DNA of 64,000 nucleotides from Absidia repens (Eukaryota > Mucoromycota > Mucoromycetes > Mucorales > Cunninghamellaceae): positions 124,001-188,000 of the forward strand of contig MCGE01000023.1 of NCBI GenBank assembly GCA_002105175.1. Reading direction: 5' to 3'. A program made the position numbers and the translations under genes. Below, in pieces: positions 11,421 to 22,350 of this stretch (position 1 is the first letter of the stretch; each line of letters opens with the position of its first letter). Below the pieces are notes generated by a model, which was given only the letters and a program-made list of their open reading frames with translations, had not been told where the DNA came from and made no database searches.

Positions 11421-12520
11421 CTATGACTACTTTTCCATCTGTACCCCAGGAACTGAAGGGAAGCCTTTGAGCATTTGCTATCAAATAGTGTCATATTCCT
11501 GCTTGTTCAATCATACAAATGAATCCAGATTGTGCTATGCGAGCAATCGTGACTATATATCTGTTTAGCTTATCGATGACTGACTTGCCCCATCCTCTCA
11601 AAGACCTACCGACTTGTTGACAGCTCTAGGTCAGTTAATATCAAAATTGACTCTATTACTGTTCTGCCATTCCTATCAATTAATCTAGGCTATGCCACCG
11701 CATGACCTCCTCATACACTTGACATATTGTATATAACCAGCTTGCTAATTTCTTTTTCTTTTTCTTTTGCATGTGTCATAATAAAACCGCACTGTCGTTC
11801 GCAATACCATCAGACACAGACAGAGCAGGATGCTTCACTTGTCGGTTCTGGCGGATATTCGCCTTGTCATTGGCAAGTTTAAGGTGATCATAGGAAATGG
11901 TGTTGTCCATCACCTTCTATTTTTTTCGGATTTTATTATCCTGAGGTGATATGTGTATTCTGAAAGATTGTGACAACACGAATTCTCTTTTGTACTTTTA
12001 GCTCGAGTTATGGTTCAGGTCGACGATAGGTGAAAGAAAAAGAAGCAGAGGAATGCAAAGTGTAAAAAAAAAAAAAAGAGGAGCTTAACCCGAGTAGCAC
12101 CAATTAAAATTGCCAGTAAGCGATCAAACTATAGGTGAAAATCTTTTGCTGTCTTTTGTTGCCCTTTCGATACTGAGAGTCAAATAAAATGCCGCTTGAG
12201 GTGACCAGCATATGCTATCAACGGACAAGTATATTCTCCTACTCTTTATATATTGTATCATTTTGCTATTTTTTTTATTTTTTTTTATTTTCTATATTGC
12301 CGTAGTTTATTGACCTCTTTGAGAATTTTTACATTAGTATACAAAAATGAACTCATCGTTTAAGCCAAACATATAACGAAGTTGGAAAATCAAAAAGCTC
12401 CGATTGGCACCAAATTTGGTATAATGATGGAGGAGCATGAAACTAGAAAAATTCCTCCGCTTCCCCTTTTTTTTTTTTTTTTTTGATGTTTTTATTGCAA
12501 AAAAAAACATATCTGTATTA
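11421..12520. other. AT-rich spacer upstream of the mannanase gene
   Basis: No coding region seen. The last 50 bases include a long T run (about 12468-12484). An in-frame upstream ATG at 12437 would add a poly-Phe segment to the next gene (see that entry). Confidence 0.4.
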
Positions 12521-14179
12521 ATGGATCAAATAGACAATGGATTTGTTCGAGTGAGTTCAGGTGGATTTATGCGCAATGGGAAGCCATATTATATACGAGG
12601 GGCTAACTACTGGTACGGGATGAATATGGGAGCACTTTTGGGCGGCGATCGGTCACGACTGGAAACAGAATTAGATCAGCTCAAGACCATGGGGTGCAAC
12701 AATTTGCGTATCATGGCAGGAAGCGAAGGACCCAATGATCAAAAGCAACTTTTCCGCATGCAACCTTCCCTAATGACAAGTCCTGGCAACTACAATGAAA
12801 GCGTTTTTCAAGGTTTGGACTATTTGCTGGACGCCATGGGAAAACGCGATATGACTGCGGTAGGTAAGGTCCTGAATCTCCTTTTTGCTTATATCATCCT
12901 ATATATTAACTGTTATATTTATATAGTGACACTCAGCAACTTCTGGCATTGGAGTGGAGGGTAAGGAAAACAAAGTTGTGGCTGTACGGTGTGCGTGGGT
13001 AAATTCGAACACCCCGTTAGTTACATGATTGATTTGTTTATCAACGTTATTTATTAGGTTCTCTCAATATGTTGCATGGGTTACGAATACAATACCGCCC
13101 TATCCTACTAGGGATCCTGAAACTTGGGGTGTTTTTACGCAATATACATCACAATTTTACAATAACGACACTATACGCCACTTATCCAATGATTTATTCA
13201 AGGCCCATATTCGAGTTGTACAAGGACGGCAAAATGTATTCAATGGCAAAGTATATCGAAACGATCCTGTTATTATGTGTAAGCCTGAAAACAACAGCAA
13301 CAACAAAACCAAAAAACTTGGCTTATCCTTCTTTGATTTATATTTTGATAGCTTGGCAAATCGCAAATGAGGCACAAGCTGCTCCTAAATTTTGGTATGA
13401 TGATGTGGCAAAGTTTATCAAGCAAGGCACAAAACATCAGTTGGTCTCCAGTGGTATTGAAAGCAAATTGGATTATACCGACTTTTTGAACGCTCATTCT
13501 TCTTCCTTCATTGATTATTGCACCTGTCACTTGTGGGTGGAAAAGTAAGTAACCTTCATTCTTCTCTATCTTCTGAGGAATATGTATGTATACAAGAAAA
13601 TTCTGACATCTTTTCTTTTTACAGCTGGGGAATTTACAAAGCGGATGACCCGGCCTCATTGAAATCAGCATTGGTGTACGCTACAGATTATATTAATACA
13701 CGTGCCGGTTGGGCTGCGGATGTTGGGAAACCTATGGTTCTAGAAGAATATGGTATGGCTCGTGACGCATGGAAAAAACCCGATGATATCAAATACAAAT
13801 ATGATCCAGGCACCACCACTGAACACAAAGACATCTTTTACAATCACTTGTTGACACAGATAGCCACACTCGTGAAACAATACAAAGGCTTCGTCGGATC
13901 AAACTTTTGGTCCTACAGTGGTATCGGAAGATCAACTGATTTACCTAACAATTACTCCATGGTTTGGATCGGAGGTAAACGCGAAACAAGCTAAAAAAGA
14001 AAAACAAAGAAACACCGTGTTGCGATGCTATTCTCTTGACTTACTCTTTTTAATAATTAGATCCACCTCATGAACCAAGAGGATGGTATTCTGTATACGA
14101 TCAAGACACAACTGTCAATGTGATTCAGCAGCACTACATGGCTCTCAAGGACTTGGAACTCAAAGGACTTGGAACTTAG
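12521..14179 (+). CDS. GH5 (subfamily 7-like) mannan endo-1,4-beta-mannosidase
   Basis: Hydrolyses internal beta-1,4-mannosidic bonds of mannans. Six exons: 12521-12863, 12927-12960, 13058-13278, 13352-13544, 13625-13974, 14061-14179; 419 aa. Family marks: FMRNGKPYYIRGANYWYGMN at the N-terminus, LKTMGCNNLRIM, HWSGGFSQYVAWV, the acid/base glutamate in WQIANEAQ, HLWVEKNWGIY with the splice inside, and the nucleophile in KPMVLEEYGMAR; FVGSNFWSYSGIG is also typical. The length is close to a bare GH5 catalytic domain. From the ATG at 12521 there is no signal peptide. An in-frame upstream ATG at 12437 would add 28 residues with a run of Phe encoded by the T tract; I prefer 12521 because the domain starts at once after it. 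A secreted protein gene follows on the same strand 310 bp away. Confidence 0.9.
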
Positions 14180-14489
14180 TAACCTTAGCATAGTTCAGTA
14201 TAGCATAGTTTAGTTAGTTACTGTTTTCTACCAACTTTATTTATTCTGCAATAAAAAAAGTATGGTGCAATTTAAAAATAGCTTGCTGTCTCTTGATATA
14301 TGTATGATGAAGAGTTATGGGACTTCAGGGGCTGTGTTCTTATCAATTTACCTTTTTCAACAGTTGACGAACTTTGCGCATCAGCCTCAAAAATCAAAAA
14401 ACAATGCCATTGCAAACGTATATAAATACATGGTTAGTTTGGATGATTGGGTTAATCATTAAACTATTATCATTATTATTATTATCATT

Positions 14490-14996
14490 ATGCGTCTTTT
14501 TATCCTAATCATAGCTTTACTGTCTGTTGTGTTTGCCAGTCCTATTGACTCCGGTTTTACTAATTTGGCAATACCCAAAGGCACACTTGTCGCCCGTGAT
14601 GTTATCACTACTGGTATGATCTATCACTGGTTGAATTGATGACATGGCTTTTTAACTTGTATTATTATTATTATATTATATTAGAGGGAAGAAACCTCAA
14701 TCATTCAGGTGGCATAGAAGCCAGAGCACCTAGAAAATGCCAATCTGTTTGGTATTTAACCGAATGTTACAATGTTTATTGCCCTTGTGGTGTAAGTAAA
14801 CTTTTTTGGCAGAGGGGGGGGTAGCATTATTTATCAAGTTTTAACCGCAACTATTCTTATTTGATGTCATTTTTCTCAGTGGTACTATAAAAAAGATTGT
14901 AGCGACTCCTATTGCTATGATCAAGATAATGTAGGCTGTCATGCGCGCTGCCCAAAAAATGCCGACTTACAATGCTCAACCTGTTATGAAAACTAA
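14490..14996 (+). CDS. Small secreted cysteine-rich protein, family unknown
   Basis: Three exons, 14490-14613, 14685-14791 and 14880-14996, encode 115 aa. The start MRLFILIIALLSVVFAS is a clear signal peptide. After a short linker the mature C-terminal half holds ten cysteines (KCQS, ECYN, YCPC, DCSD, YCYD, GCHA, RCPK, QCST, TCYE), with many Tyr and Asn, fitting a disulfide-stabilised extracellular protein. I recognise no named family; ten Cys in about 60 residues is compatible with a small secreted effector-like or cell-wall protein, but the function is unknown. No ORF longer than 100 codons exists here because introns split it. It lies downstream of the mannanase on the same strand; both could serve outside the cell, which is only suggestive. 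Confidence 0.75.
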
Positions 14997-15525
14997 TTGC
15001 AATGACAGGTTTGAATCTTAATTACATCCTTTATCATTTACCAATAAATAAAGATATTGTTCTTTACATCAGCTTTTTTATTTTTTGCTTTTTCTGGAGA
15101 ATATGTTAATAAACTAACATTCTGTGATCTATGTTTTTTGAGTAGCGCCTTCAGCCATTACTTAGACTGATTTTTTTTTTTTTTTTTGACTAAATCGCCA
15201 AGACTGCCGTCTGAGAATATAAAGGGAATTGGATTTTCTTTGGCTGTTATATTATAGTAGCTAGACCTATTATAATAATAGCATGTACAAGATCCGCTAA
15301 TAATGACCTAAATACGTTGCTGATAATTTTTCACCGAAATAACTTGCATGTTTTAGATACCTGGGCATCAACAGTCAGTAAATTTTTAGTGGCCTATTGT
15401 GAAAACTCCCCTTTTTATGATCCTTAACAGGTGGCGCTTCAAACCCCGCATCAACCTTTTCCTTTTATCCTGACTTTTTTTCCCTCTCATTCCTTCTTCT
15501 TCCTAACATACATTATATTTCTTTG
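14997..15525. promoter_or_regulatory. Spacer before the PhoD-like gene
   Basis: AATAAATAAA at about 15042 fits the poly(A) signal of the secreted-protein gene. The last 100 bases are pyrimidine-rich (CTTTTCCTTTTATCC and TTCCTTCTTCTTCC), a typical leader before the start codon at 15526. No other gene seen. Confidence 0.4.
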
Positions 15526-18115
15526 ATGCATCCCAATTCTCCTCCACCACAGTATTCACCTCAAAACTCACCTCAACCAACGGGTCGTTTTGAAGGAGTT
15601 CGTGCGACTTTACAAAACTTTTCTATCCACGATCATCATCGACCTCATTTGCATCGCTCTTCTCAAGGAGAGGTAGTAGCAGGGCCATTACTTCGTTATA
15701 TTGGCACCAACTATCAAACCAACACGTATATTGGTTCCTGCTTGTTAGTTTCAACACATAAGCATGCTCCCAATTTGGAGATCACCCTTCGACCTTCTTC
15801 TGCTGCTGCGTCTTCGTCCTCCAAGCATTCACACCATTTTCTACGCGGCCATAGCAACACCTACCGACTCGTGGGGGAGGCCTTGGATGTGTTTGGACAA
15901 GGTTACACCTTTTGGAGATACTCTATTGAACTCCCATTAACCAATGAACCACAAATTGCGTCTTATACAAGTGATACTTTCCCAGTGACAGCAGCTATCG
16001 CTCAGCAAACGACCGATGGCGCATCTAGTTTTGAATTCCACTTGCCTTCATTACAGCAATCTATGCGATTTATGTTTTATTCTTGCAATGGATTCTCTGA
16101 TATACCTCAAGAAATGAAAGACAAGTTTGGTGAAAAGGAGGCTCCTCTCTGGCAAGATGTACTGGACCGACACGATGTGGTGCCTTTCCATGTACTGCTT
16201 GGTGGTGGTGACCAACTTTATCAAGATCGTCTGCTCAAGGAAGACTTTATGAAACCCTGGCGGGACGAGAAGGATCCAAAGAAAAGAGTGGGTATGACAT
16301 TGACTCAAGCAATGCGGGATGGATTTGAACACTTTTACTTTTGGAATTATGTGATCAACTTCGGGTAAGAGGAAATAGACATAATAGAATGCAATATACT
16401 GTACTTACCATATCATCTTTTAGTTTCAAGGACAACCCTGTCATTGCAAAAGCTTTTGCTACCATTCCATCCGTGAACATGTGGGATGACCATGTAAGTT
16501 GATAGTGATGATGACAATGACTGAATATTCACAACTAATCACGGGGTCTACTTTTTTTATCTCAGGATATCATTGACGGATATGGCTCCTACCCAGCAGA
16601 CATGCAAAACGCTGACTGTTTTCAAGGTATGGAAAAGGTGCGATATTTTATAATTATTCGTTTTTCTAACTTGTTATGTTTATAGTTCTTTTTGCCAATG
16701 CTACTAGATTTTATTACTTATTCCAGCATCATACAACACCAGAACGGGCCCCACAACATGGCATGATTCGTGGAACTAACCGTGCCTGCCATCATATCAT
16801 CACCACACTTGGAAGAGGTATTGCATTGCTATCATTGGACGCCCGTGGCGAACGAACCAAACACGATGTATGTCAACCAAAGTCATATGATATCTTATTC
16901 GATGCTCTCTATCGACAAATCCCCGATACTGTACAACACCTTTTGATCTTGACTGGTGTGCCACTTGTTTATCCTCGTCTTACTCTTTTTGAAAAAGCCA
17001 TGGATGGTGCAGCGGGTTTCAACTTGGCCACACTCGCAGGCAAAACCGGTGCTCTTGGTGACATTGTCAACTCACAACTCAACAAATGGAATGGCGATCC
17101 TGAGCTTTTGGATGATATGAACGATCGTGAGTGACTGAAAAAGAAGATGGGACGTTATGATGACTAGATTTTGACTTTTTTTTTTATATATATTATTTTA
17201 GATTGGACAGCAGGAAACCATGAAGTGGAAAGAAGACGCTTTATTGAACGACTACAACAATATGCCCGTGAAAGATCTGTTAGGGTCTCCTTTTTAGGCG
17301 GTGATGTAAGTAGTAAGAAAAAGTCTCCTTTCAACAATCCGAATCAATACAAAGTGTAACAATGAATGACAATCCGTTATTTTAGGTGCACTGTTGTGGT
17401 GCTGGACGATTGTATTCCAAAGACATGAAAGAAAAAGAGGAAGGTGATCCTCACTTGATGGTACAAATTATTTCAAGTGCTATTGTCAACGTGTAAGTAT
17501 TAGAAAAGGCGTTATCGGTGAATTGATATGATTTAAAATTTATCAACTTTTTTTTGTTTAGACCTCCCCCTCAAGCATTGTTGACCATTTTGAATCAGAA
17601 CTCGTCGTATATCACTTTCGCGCCCAACACTGAAGAAAAAATGTACAATTTATTCAAACGGTCCCCTAATGGGAATACTGTAAGTTTTATCAGGAAATTC
17701 AGATAATATTGTGTGCGATAAAATAGTTGACTATATTACATATTATTTTATGCAACTATAGAGACAAAACAAGAAACTGATGGGTTGTCGAAACTACTGT
17801 GCTGGATATGTTGATGAAGAAACGGGTAAAATCTTTTTCTGGATTCAAGCCGAAAAAGAGGTTGGTAAGAAAGGAACCATGGGCTACGGTCTCCAAGTGC
17901 CGCGTCTTCTTTTTGGACCTTCTGGCAAACGTCATCTTTTGCCAGCGCCTTCCGTCTCTTGGATGCAGTCACCTCAACCTTACTCAAAAAACGAACCTCC
18001 CCTTCCTCAACGACCACAACAGCAACCATCCCCATCACAAAACCGCCCAGTTCCTCCTCCCCCACTTCCCTCTAGAGCAGCACCTGGTGGTTTTGTTAGA
18101 CCCCCTCCACAATAG
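15526..18115 (+). CDS. PhoD-like metallophosphatase domain protein
   Basis: Eight exons: 15526-16364, 16424-16493, 16566-16626, 16686-17126, 17202-17305, 17386-17492, 17562-17679, 17762-18115; 697 aa. It matches the fungal cytosolic PhoD-like (alkaline phosphatase D-related) group: MRFMFYSCNGFSDIP, HVLLGGGDQLYQDRL with metal-binding Asp residues, MWDDHDIIDGYGSYP across a splice junction, LLSLDARGERTKHDV, LTGVPLVYPRL, HWTAGNHEVERRRF and FLGGDVHCCGAGRLY. These Asp/His/Asn motifs form the binuclear metal site in known relatives. No signal peptide is seen, so an intracellular phosphatase or phosphodiesterase is likely; substrate unknown. The C-terminal 50 residues are rich in Pro, Gln and Arg (PPLPQRPQQQPSPSQ), possibly SH3 or WW ligand sites. 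Start chosen at ATG 15526, after a pyrimidine-rich leader. Confidence 0.9.
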
Positions 18116-18589
18116 TTTTTTGTTGTAGTATTTTTATATTGCTGATATCATCACCTTTTATTATTATTATTTTCAATGGAAATAAACATTCATCAATATA
18201 TTTCTCTATATGCAATCCATATGGCTGTGATCATTCTGTTTTTTGTTTTTGTTCTTTGTTTTTTATATCGAGGTTTCTTTCTCCGCCATGTAGTACTATG
18301 GTGAGCAACCCTGTGGGGCCCAACGGTCGTGCTCAGTCAATGGGTATTCTTTTTAGTGTATTAGACAATTTTACCGTTTATCAATATGATGGGAGGCCTC
18401 TTGGGGTTCAAACGTCGTGGTCAGTGCTTGTCGATTTAATATTCTTTTATGTGTGTGTTGAGAAAGAATTATAGGAATAGTATTTAGGTGTCAAAAAAAA
18501 CAGTCAATTCAGGGTCCGCACACATGATTTCTATTTTTTTTTTTTTTTTTTTTTTTCGCTCTTTTCCTTTCTTTCTTCTTTTTTCCTTC
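18116..18589. other. 3' flank of the PhoD-like gene
   Basis: Contains AATAAAC at about 18181 as the likely poly(A) signal. A short frame at 18301-18474 has no family signature. A T run (about 18535-18556) precedes the repeat copy. Confidence 0.35.
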
Positions 18590-19230
18590 CATGAAAGTCT
18601 GAATTATATGATGCCAAGGCTCATTGGGATACTGGCAATCTAGGATTAGTGTTAGAATTTGAATTAGAGGCATTTTCAAAAATGCAAAACAAACATCATA
18701 GGGAAGCCCTTTCAGTTTGGATCTAGGAACTGAGGCACCATTAGATGGCTTTTTGAAGTCTTCATTAATTTAGCCTATTATTAGTTTTGTCATAGTTTGT
18801 ATATACAGCTGAATAAAATATTTCTCTTTTTACTTGTGCCAATGAAGAATGTCCCATCAGTCTCACCCATGTCTTGTCCAATGGATCCACTTTTACTACC
18901 TTTACCCCATTAGATTACTCTCATGCTTCAATAGAGGATGTAGCTTTAGTCTTTCTAACGCGTTGTATTATACATTATGTTAGATCCTTTTTTTACAGCT
19001 GTCCCTTTAAATTAGTGTTGACCACTCTTTAAATCTCGCAGTAGTCTCCTTCATGCTTCCTCCAATAGATCCATAGTCATAATGAACCCCCCCCCGCTCC
19101 CTCACTTTTAGTATAGTATCATTACTTTGCTTTAATAAAATACGCCCATTTTCTTAACCGTCCTCTGACCCATTATTGAGGCAATTTGATAAATGCCCTA
19201 TCAAACATTTACTATCTAGTTCACCCACTG
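18590..19230 (+). repeat. Interspersed repeat, copy 2 (variant head)
   Basis: The core is clear: AACATCATAGGGAAGCCCTT, TCAGTTTGGAT, AGGCACCATTAGATGGC, TTTTTGAAGTCTTCATTAAT, TAGTTTGTATATACAGCTG and AATAAAATATTTCTC, followed by modules CCCATCAGTCTCACCCATGT and TTAGTGTTGACCACTC. The head differs from most copies (GAAAGTCTGAATTATATGAT, ATACTGGCAATCTAGGATTA) and matches copy 3 instead. Borders are approximate. Confidence 0.75.
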
Positions 19231-20203
19231 CCACTATTTTTTTTCCATAGAACCCCATCGACTGCCTGGCGGTCTTGGGTTATTTGATATAAACCGTGGA
19301 CTTATACTCCCTCTACCATTCATATTAACTGTCTTAGACCGTCCTGTCAGTAAATTATTCCCTATCACATGCAATAGCTTCCACACATCCTTTTGTTTTT
19401 CTACACACACATACGCATACACACACATATTCAACAGGGCATAAGAGAGCCATATGCAAAACAACCATGACATATTATTTAGATAGAATATGATATAAAC
19501 TATGATGACTAAGACTTAAGCTAAACATACATGGGCGATACCGTTTCATTTTGAATCTATGTGTTGGCACCACCTCATTGCATTTCCCAAACTACCCTTG
19601 TTCAAATACTAGTGCTAACTAAAGATTTCCGGCACCCCAATGATGCTTTAATGAATATGTTCTGTAAAAAAACAATGCCTCCCCCCCACCCTTAAAGAGA
19701 AACGCATGTGACTCGGAGTGTGAGATTCAAACTGGCAATTTTCCCCACGACAAAGTCTCGGCGGTTGGCTCCACCAAAATGACCCTATCCTTTTTTTCCC
19801 CGCAAACACGAAACCACCCTACTGACGATCGCTGAGCACAATGGTTAGGACCCAAGGGGTAACCCACCAAAGTACGAAATGACGAAGGCGTCTAAATTCC
19901 ACCCCATCAGAACCCACACTTCAACACCCCACCTCCCCCTCACACATACGCACACCTTGACAAATATTACGTCGTAGATCTTCCAAAGCTTCATCGGAGA
20001 AGTCAGAGTTTTGTTCCAAAAAAAAAAAAAAGCGTGCTTCTAATCAATCAATTTTATTGTATTTTTATTCAACGTAAGATACTACAAGAATCAATCCACT
20101 ATAAATATCTACACACAATCCACTAAAAATAAAACTAAGCTAAACAAATGATGAATCCACAAGAAGTATACGCTACATCAAGTCCATTTTGGGTAAGATT
20201 TTT
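19231..20203. other. Spacer downstream of EMC10
   Basis: No gene supported. Holds C-rich runs (about 19681 and 19936) and the 3' flank of the minus-strand EMC10 gene: read on the minus strand, TTTAGCTTAGTTTTA (about 20131-20145) and AATAAAAT (about 20051-20058). Confidence 0.4.
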
Positions 20204-21176
20204 TCATCGTCTAGGCGCTTGAGTTCCACGGCCTCCACCTTGTTGAGCTGGTTCCGGAGGGGCCACCGCATTAGACATCAACATGAACGCACCAGCCAAT
20301 AGGAGGTACCAGTATTTTTGGAAAAAGGTTTTTTCTTCTTCATCTTCTTCATCGCGTCCTTCACCTTCGGTATCAGCAGCTTGCCGTTGACGAGTTGGTT
20401 TTGCAGTGGTTTGGGGTTTTTGTTTGCCATTGACTTGCCCTAACACAGGCCTAAATAAAAAGAATATGGCGTGAGATAGTGATGTTTGTGGTATGACTCG
20501 TTCTTTACTTACTTGGCACCATCTACAGCCTTGATGATTTGTATATCACTGGTGAAGGGCTCTGTTTCCCCGTTCTACAATAACAAAACAGTAAAAATAA
20601 AAATAAAAACCCCCATCATATCCACCGCTTGGTTGTTTTTCTGTTCCTATTGACGTTACCTCGGTGATAGACTGGCAATCAAAAGAATCAGCATAATAAT
20701 CGACATGGTAAATACGTTGTTGATGGTCCAAATGAATACGAAACTGATCAGTAAAGTTGCTAGCCTTCAAATGACACTATAAAAAAAAATCAATCAGTTA
20801 AATCGTACTATCCCCTCCCCTAAGCATCCAAGTGGTGATAGTTTGGCAATAATCACTCACCGACGGTATAGAGGATAATGTAACGTGGCCGGTTTTGTCA
20901 TTCTTGATTTTGATTTGATATAAGCCTTGCAATAGATCCCCTTTGCTGTGTTCAGTGGGTACATATTTTGGTGCATAAGGTATGTCAATGATATCTCCAC
21001 GTTTCAAGTAGTCGCCACCACGTTTATGATATACTGATAACTATGATGGGGTTATTGAGTACTGGTTTTTTCATTTTTCATAAAGACAAATTTTATCTTA
21101 CCATTTCATCCGCACTAATCGCTGAAGTGATAAAACATAGTACTAAGGACAGTATGACCAAACTTTGTTGCACCAT
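20204..21176 (-). CDS. EMC10: ER membrane protein complex subunit 10
   Basis: Subunit of the EMC insertase, which inserts tail-anchored and multipass proteins into the ER membrane. Five exons: 21102-21176, 20861-21040, 20660-20776, 20513-20574, 20204-20450; 226 aa. The start MVQQSLVILSLVLCFITSAI is a signal peptide. The lumenal part has RGDIIDIPYAPKY, GLYQIKIKNDKTGHVTLSSI, CHLKASNFTDQFRIHLD and IYHVDYYAD, the beta-sandwich typical of EMC10. The acidic linker (GRDEEDEEEK) precedes the single C-terminal membrane segment FFQKYWYLLLAGAFMLMSN, which resembles the FFxKYWxxL anchor of fungal and animal EMC10, then a Gly/Arg/Pro tail. Length is normal for the family. A poly-A run (about 21192-21209, T on the coding strand) lies just upstream of the start. 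Confidence 0.9.
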
Positions 21177-22350
21177 TGCCGAGTTGAGATGAAAAAAAAA
21201 AAAAAAAAACAATTGGGACAAAGATGAATGAAATACTCCAATTTTTTTTTTTTTGTTGGAGGTTTAGAAATATTTCAAATCCCGCACGCGTGCCAATTTT
21301 TGCAACTGACGAGAAGTACTTCTTTTGGGAGTTATAGACACGCACTTAAAGACACGAAGCGAACTATATAAACTTCTCGCTGTGGGGAGCTGTAATCCTG
21401 AGCCCCGAATGCTGAATTCAAGAGATAGGGATAAACCAAGCTCATTATGGTTATTTTGAAAGAAAAGATGGACCTGGGCTAGGATTACAGGCGATGGAAA
21501 ATTTGTAACGTTTCCACATATTGCTTTTCAAGTTCTACGTAGTATTTCATATTAACATCAATACATTATCAATAAAATGCATGTCAAAGATATTAATAAT
21601 GACATATCTTGTCTTTTGACGACATCTACAGTACTGGAAAGCCATAATCATCAGTCTATGGTGCAACTCATAATAGACATGTTTCCGATCGCATTCTCTA
21701 CGTTTTTGAGGGTTTAAAATTTTTCTTCGACAATTTTCAACAACTTTTTACAGCTACAAAATTGGAACCGAGGTGAGTTGTACCATATCCACATTTGCAA
21801 ACTACTATATGTTTTAAAAGGAAATCTTCAGATTATAAAATACCATTTATGGTATGTACGTTCAAATAAGATCAAGGTCTCTTTTTTCTCCAAAAAACAG
21901 AAATGCGTTGTCCTAATTTTATTCCCCGCCATTTTTCCATTGTAATCCCTAGTCTGATTTTACTGTCCAAGTATATCAATCATTTCAAATCAAATCATCA
22001 CAACCCGAAAATAATTGATTGGCTCTCAGTAATGTAAACCGAAACAATACGGAAATCCAACGAATATCGCCCTAATGCATAATATACACATCGCTTACTT
22101 CACCACGACAACTATCTAGAAAACTGTATTTCTACATTTCAAAAAAGAATAAAAATGAAAATGAAACTAAAATATATTGTTGTTTATTATCAGATTAATG
22201 TCTTCAAATAATATGTCTATAAACTAACTATGAATATACATATCAGGCGTAAAAATGGAGAAGGTGTATGATTTACAAGGAAAATGGAGAATGAGGAATA
22301 GAATACAAAGAATAATAATAAAAAAGAAGTGATAATTGGGGAGGAAGGGT
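21177..22350. other. Spacer between EMC10 and the mitochondrial carrier gene
   Basis: No gene seen. Near 21279-21291 the string AATCCCGCACGCGTG resembles the CCCGCCCACGTG end of the interspersed repeat without the core following it. An inverted repeat is listed separately. Confidence 0.35.
21390..21490. repeat. Short inverted repeat, about 100 bp
   Basis: Arm 1, CTGTAATCCTGAGCCC (21390-21405), is the reverse complement of arm 2, GGGCTAGGATTACAG (21476-21490), with one extra G. The 70-nt loop has no coding sense. Could be a hairpin or a tiny non-autonomous element; I see no clear target-site duplication. Confidence 0.55.

Noticed and set aside
18301..18474. Frame with NPVGPNGRAQSMGI-like reading after the PhoD gene
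   Set aside because: Short, lies in the 3' flank, no recognised domain, no clear gene structure.
19700..19790. tRNA-like B-box on the minus strand (CCAGTTTGAATCTC)
   Set aside because: No matching acceptor or anticodon stems could be formed; probably chance or a far-decayed tRNA-derived fragment.
21470..21495. GCTAGGATTACAGGCG resembles a human Alu fragment
   Set aside because: Similarity covers about 15 bases only and the surroundings are fungal; better explained as one arm of the local inverted repeat.
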